From: Candidatus Pacearchaeota archaeon CG11_big_fil_rev_8_21_14_0_20_30_13
GTDB taxonomy: Archaea; Nanobdellota; Nanobdellia; Pacearchaeales; GW2011-AR1
Reading direction: 5' to 3'
NCBI GenBank assembly: GCA_002762735.1
Contig: PCVV01000058.1
Span: forward strand, 2,405-10,384
Length of the DNA: 7,980 nucleotides
A model generated the notes under the pieces. The model was given only the letters and a program-made list of their open reading frames with translations. It was not told where the DNA came from and made no database searches. This document shows positions 5,710-7,980 of the stretch, piece by piece (within the stretch, counting starts at the first letter, position 1; every line of letters begins with the position of its first letter). Position numbers and translations under genes: made by a program.

Positions 5710-5718
5710 CTTTTATAC
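5710..5718 (+). promoter_or_regulatory. TATA box for the membrane zinc-tail protein gene
   Basis: CTTTTATAC is centred 25 nt before the ATG at 5739 and starts just after the methyltransferase stop codon, so this gene has its own promoter. Confidence 0.5.
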
Positions 5719-5738
5719 ATGAAAATTCTCCATATAAT

Positions 5739-6287
5739 ATGAAAAGTTATCATACCCAAAGTTATATTGAAGAAAGAAAAATAGAACCAATAAATATTCT
5801 TATAATTTTTTTACTCGGACTTGCAGCAGGACTATTTATTTTGGGAGCAATTGATTCATTCAAAATGACCAACCTAAATCAACAAACTTTGATAATCGTA
5901 GTTGGAATTGTTTATTTCATTTCTCTAATTGCATTTTTATACCCAAAAAAAAGAAGAACAAACTTGCATACTCCAGAACCAGAAATTATAGAAAAAGAAA
6001 GAATTGTTGAAAAACCCATCTTTAGAGATGTAATCCACTATCGTGATAGAAATGTAATAAAAGAAGTTGAAAAACCAGTTATCAAAGAAAAAATTGTCGA
6101 AAAAGAAAAACCAATAATAAAAAAATCTAAATATCTAGGCTCAAAGTATAATCAAAGATATCACCTACGAACTTGCAGATTTTCAAGAGCAATAAAACCT
6201 GAATATCTCATTGAAGAAGAAGATAAAAATTATTTCAAACTTAGAGGATACAAACCATGTAAAGTTTGTCACCCGGAAAAAAGTTAA
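5739..6287 (+). CDS. Two-helix membrane protein with Ada-like zinc-binding C-terminal domain
   Basis: The 182-aa protein has three parts. Residues 18-39 and 50-68 are hydrophobic helices forming a hairpin; the basic KKRR at 70-73 suggests that the C-terminal side faces the cytoplasm. Residues 78-130 are a low-complexity Glu/Lys/Ile/Val linker with repeated VEKP-type units, probably extended or coiled. Residues 131-179 resemble the Ada-type metal-binding fold: SKYNQRYHLRTC, then GYKPCKVCHP, with likely zinc ligands His142, Cys146, Cys174 and Cys177. In other proteins this small fold follows nucleases or membrane anchors and is thought to bind metal or nucleic acid. No catalytic domain accompanies it here. 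It may tether nucleic acid to the membrane, but that is a guess. ATG 5739 follows a well-placed TATA box. The domain layout is clear; the role is unknown. Confidence 0.8.
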   Translation: MKSYHTQSYIEERKIEPINILIIFLLGLAAGLFILGAIDSFKMTNLNQQTLIIVVGIVYFISLIAFLYPKKRRTNLHTPEPEIIEKERIVEKPIFRDVIHYRDRNVIKEVEKPVIKEKIVEKEKPIIKKSKYLGSKYNQRYHLRTCRFSRAIKPEYLIEEEDKNYFKLRGYKPCKVCHPEKS

Positions 6288-6297
6288 TTTGAGAAAA

Positions 6298-6307
6298 TTT
6301 TTATAAA
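6298..6307 (+). promoter_or_regulatory. TATA box before a decayed gene
   Basis: TTTTTATAAA is centred 26 nt before the ATG at 6329. It is an excellent archaeal TATA box although the gene behind it is interrupted, suggesting recent loss or a reading problem in the coding sequence. Confidence 0.5.
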
Positions 6308-6328
6308 CACTACAATTAAAACGATTCT

Positions 6329-6713
6329 ATGAAAATTGCATGGATTGATTGATATTATGGAAATGAGCCAGGACTTCATAAACAAGAATTAGAAGAATAT
6401 CTTTCAAAAAATGGATTAAAATTTAAAGTAGATATTGAGGAAAATCTTGAAAGATTTAATGAAAAATTTGGATCTTTAAACAATTACCAAATTTTACTTC
6501 TACATGGAGGAATAAAAAGACAAGAAGGGTACCTTAATCAAATTCCAAGAAACCATCCTAATCTAGAAATATTTCTTTTGTCTTGTAATCCGGAAGATTA
6601 CTCTAAGGATGAAAAAAAAAGGATTAAAGACCATTGCAGTTTCATATGCCATTTAAGAAGTCATAGAAGAATCTGAACTTGGAGAACTAATCAAAAAATT
6701 ATCCAAGGATTAA
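6329..6713 (+). pseudogene. Interrupted gene of unknown function (stops plus frameshift)
   Basis: This stretch holds no long open frame from a start codon, yet reads like protein. From ATG 6329 it gives MKIAWID, then TGA at 6350-6352, then about 87 sense codons (YYGNEPGLHKQELEE and onward). A nine-A run at 6612-6620 appears to hide a one-base indel: in the shifted frame the sequence continues GLKTIAVSYAI, meets TAA at 6654-6656, then EVIEESELGELIKKLSKD and ends at TAA 6711. About 127 codons are implied, with segments such as NYQILLLHGG suggesting an alpha/beta fold. I recognise no family. It converges on the 174-aa gene, overlapping its stop by 3 bases or so. Three separate lesions with a kept promoter point to a recent pseudogene; assembly errors or recoding are alternatives. 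Confidence 0.65.
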
Positions 6714-7234
6714 TCTTTTTTTGGAAGATCTTTCTTTTTAACGACTCGCATCATATCAAAAAAACTTTTCTTTTCAAAGAGTATAATTTTATCTTCCTCT
6801 AAAGAAATATTAGCTTTTAACAATCCTAAATTACTTAGAAATCCCGTCATAATCAAGAAATCCTTTCCATCGAGTCTTTGCAAACTAAAAAGAAGTTTTT
6901 GAATTCTGCCATTAACCTTTTCTTCGCTCATTTTCTTAAATATCATTTCTTCAAAATGTTCAATATCAAAAGTATAATCTGTCGAAACTTTCTCAAAAAC
7001 TTTTTTTTCGAAATGCTCAACATCCATGAATTCAACTTTTCCATCTACTCTAAATGAAGCCATTTTCTTTTTTTCAGGAAGCCAAAAATCAAAATGAATT
7101 TTATTATCCTTTCCGGAATGCTCTCTATCTAAAATAAATAAACAACTACAAAGGTAAGCCTTTGGATTTTTTTCCATAAAATCTTTGTACGCTTGGGAAT
7201 ATGCTAATTTTTCGTAATAAAATTGAAAGTTCAT
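6710..7234 (-). CDS. Unrecognised 174-aa protein with an internal helical repeat
   Basis: No family is recognised. The product is 174 residues, soluble, rich in Lys, Glu and Phe, with no signal peptide or membrane helix. An internal repeat of 19-residue period is visible: DVEHFEKKVFEKVS (71-84) and DIEHFEEMIFKKMS (90-103), two amphipathic helices likely packed side by side. A CSC pair occurs near the N-terminus (29-31), but no other metal-binding pattern is seen. ATG 7234 lies about 25 nt behind a good TATA box (7255-7262), supporting this start. The frame is intact although it sits between two interrupted genes on the other strand, and its stop overlaps the end of the left one. It is probably a lineage-specific archaeal protein. 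Confidence 0.7.
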   Translation of the reverse strand: MNFQFYYEKLAYSQAYKDFMEKNPKAYLCSCLFILDREHSGKDNKIHFDFWLPEKKKMASFRVDGKVEFMDVEHFEKKVFEKVSTDYTFDIEHFEEMIFKKMSEEKVNGRIQKLLFSLQRLDGKDFLIMTGFLSNLGLLKANISLEEDKIILFEKKSFFDMMRVVKKKDLPKKD

Positions 7235-7254
7235 AAAAAATACAGAAATGGGAA

Positions 7255-7262
7255 GTTTATAA
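7255..7262 (-). promoter_or_regulatory. TATA box for the 174-aa protein gene
   Basis: TTATAAAC on the minus strand is centred about 25 nt before the ATG at 7234. Confidence 0.5.
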
Positions 7263-7332
7263 GATTATTTCAAAGACTTTTTTTAGAGATTCTCCTTAGA
7301 GTGTGATGATTCTAAAATGACAAAGATAGAAA

Positions 7333-7344
7333 ATTTTAAATATT
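7333..7344 (+). promoter_or_regulatory. TATA-like box before the Kdo-transferase-like gene
   Basis: ATTTTAAATATT is centred about 26 nt before ATG 7364 and about 17 nt before the in-frame ATG at 7355, favouring the later start. Confidence 0.4.
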
Positions 7345-7363
7345 AAAAAAGGTCATGAAAATT

Positions 7364-7980
7364 ATGAAAGAAATCGTAAACATTAAAGCAAACCACCTTG
7401 GTACAGTAAAATAAGCTCCTTACTTAATAAGAGAAATAAAAAAAGAACTGCCTCAAGCAAAAATCAATATTTTCTTAGATAATGATCAAACTCCAAATTT
7501 TTCAACTAAAAAAATTTTGAAAAGGGATTTAAATTATGAAGGAATTGATCCTGAGAGAATTAGAATCTTTAATAGAAGAACTGATCAAACAAGTTTAAAT
7601 CATGTAACAATAAATCTAGACTTTTTTAATGATTCCTATCGTGGAATGAAAAGATTTGACTTTTATGTTGATCCCCTAAAATTTGAAAAAAGAAGATTAC
7701 TCAGTTTAGAAGAAATTTCCAAACTGAAAGAAGAATATTCAATTTCTTCAGAAAAAGTTATTCTGGGTGGGTCCCTAAATACAAGAGAAATTAATTTCCT
7801 TATAGAATCAACTAAGAAGATAATAACTCAAAATTAGGGGGTTCAAGTAATAATTGTTCCTAGAAGATTCGATAAAGAAGAAATAGAAGAAATCAAAAGA
7901 TTGGACATAAAGTTTAGAGTAGATAAAGTTCACCAAAAGAATAAACCCTACTTAATTATAACTCAAAGAGGGGGTTTAGA
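7364..7980 (+). pseudogene. Interrupted Kdo-transferase-like (WaaA/KdtA, GT30) gene, 3' end outside window
   Basis: One frame reads as protein from ATG 7364 to the end of the window but contains TAA at 7412-7414 and TAG at 7835-7837. The three pieces resemble WaaA/KdtA glycosyltransferases, which add Kdo-type sugars from CMP-donors. Piece one, KANHLGTVK, then APYLIREIKKELP, matches the family's HAASVGEV...PLI start. Piece two has VILGGSLNTREINFLIE, like the GST..GEEELLLEA donor-binding loop. Piece three has VIIVPRRFDKEE and ends ITQRGGL, like VPRHPERF and the later DTMGEL. The usual N-terminal membrane anchor is missing. Only about 205 codons are visible and the end is cut off. The substrate in an archaeon would be an unknown surface sugar. 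The family call rests on weak motif matches. Two in-frame stops suggest a pseudogene; assembly error or readthrough remain possible. Confidence 0.5.

Noticed and set aside
7302..7335. Possible C/D box sRNA: GTGATGA at about 7302 matches a C box
   Set aside because: No D, D' or C' box (CTGA or a second TGATGA) at suitable spacing; a single 7-mer is not enough.
1..7980. CRISPR array, insertion sequence or integrase
   Set aside because: No regularly spaced repeats, no terminal inverted repeats and no transposase or integrase motifs were seen.

Overview
The window looks like an AT-rich archaeal chromosome, most probably from a small-genome DPANN lineage of the Pacearchaeota/Woesearchaeota kind. 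The support is the gene content (an archaeal-type Elp3, an archaeal diadenylate cyclase, a circularly permuted ribosome-assembly GTPase, a tRNA without encoded CCA). Promoter layout agrees: most start codons lie about 23-28 nt downstream of a TATA-like box with no Shine-Dalgarno, as in leaderless archaeal transcription. The lineage is an inference; no marker gene here settles it.

Layout. 1-1031: an unrecognised 144-aa gene (+) converging on a diadenylate cyclase (-). 1091-2156: the most unusual locus. A tRNA promoter and a 22-nt tRNA-Gln-like 5' fragment that stops in the D-loop are followed by a LAGLIDADG homing endonuclease gene, whose last 26 codons are read through an entire intact tRNA-Gln(CUG). 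2161-3341: a small unknown protein and a cpGTPase. 3331-5025 (-): elp3 and a 98-aa unknown gene that lies in the same frame behind elp3's TAG stop. 5097-5708 (+): a Trm9/ALKBH8-like methyltransferase divergent from elp3. 5739-6287: a two-helix membrane protein with an Ada-like zinc-binding tail. 6329-6713: a decayed gene. 6710-7234 (-): an unknown protein with an internal 19-residue repeat. 7364-7980: a decayed or recoded Kdo-transferase-like gene running off the end.

How the genes fit together. Elp3 (cm5U34 synthesis) and the Trm9-like enzyme (methyl ester, mcm5U34) are head to head and would form a two-step wobble-uridine pathway. The GTPase acts in large-subunit assembly and a tRNA gene is nearby, so the centre of the window is largely about translation. 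The homing endonuclease locus appears to have split a tRNA gene from its promoter while supplying a replacement tRNA 5' half. The right end holds two interrupted genes containing all three stop codons in otherwise protein-like frames. Decay is the simplest reading, but assembly error or recoding is not excluded.
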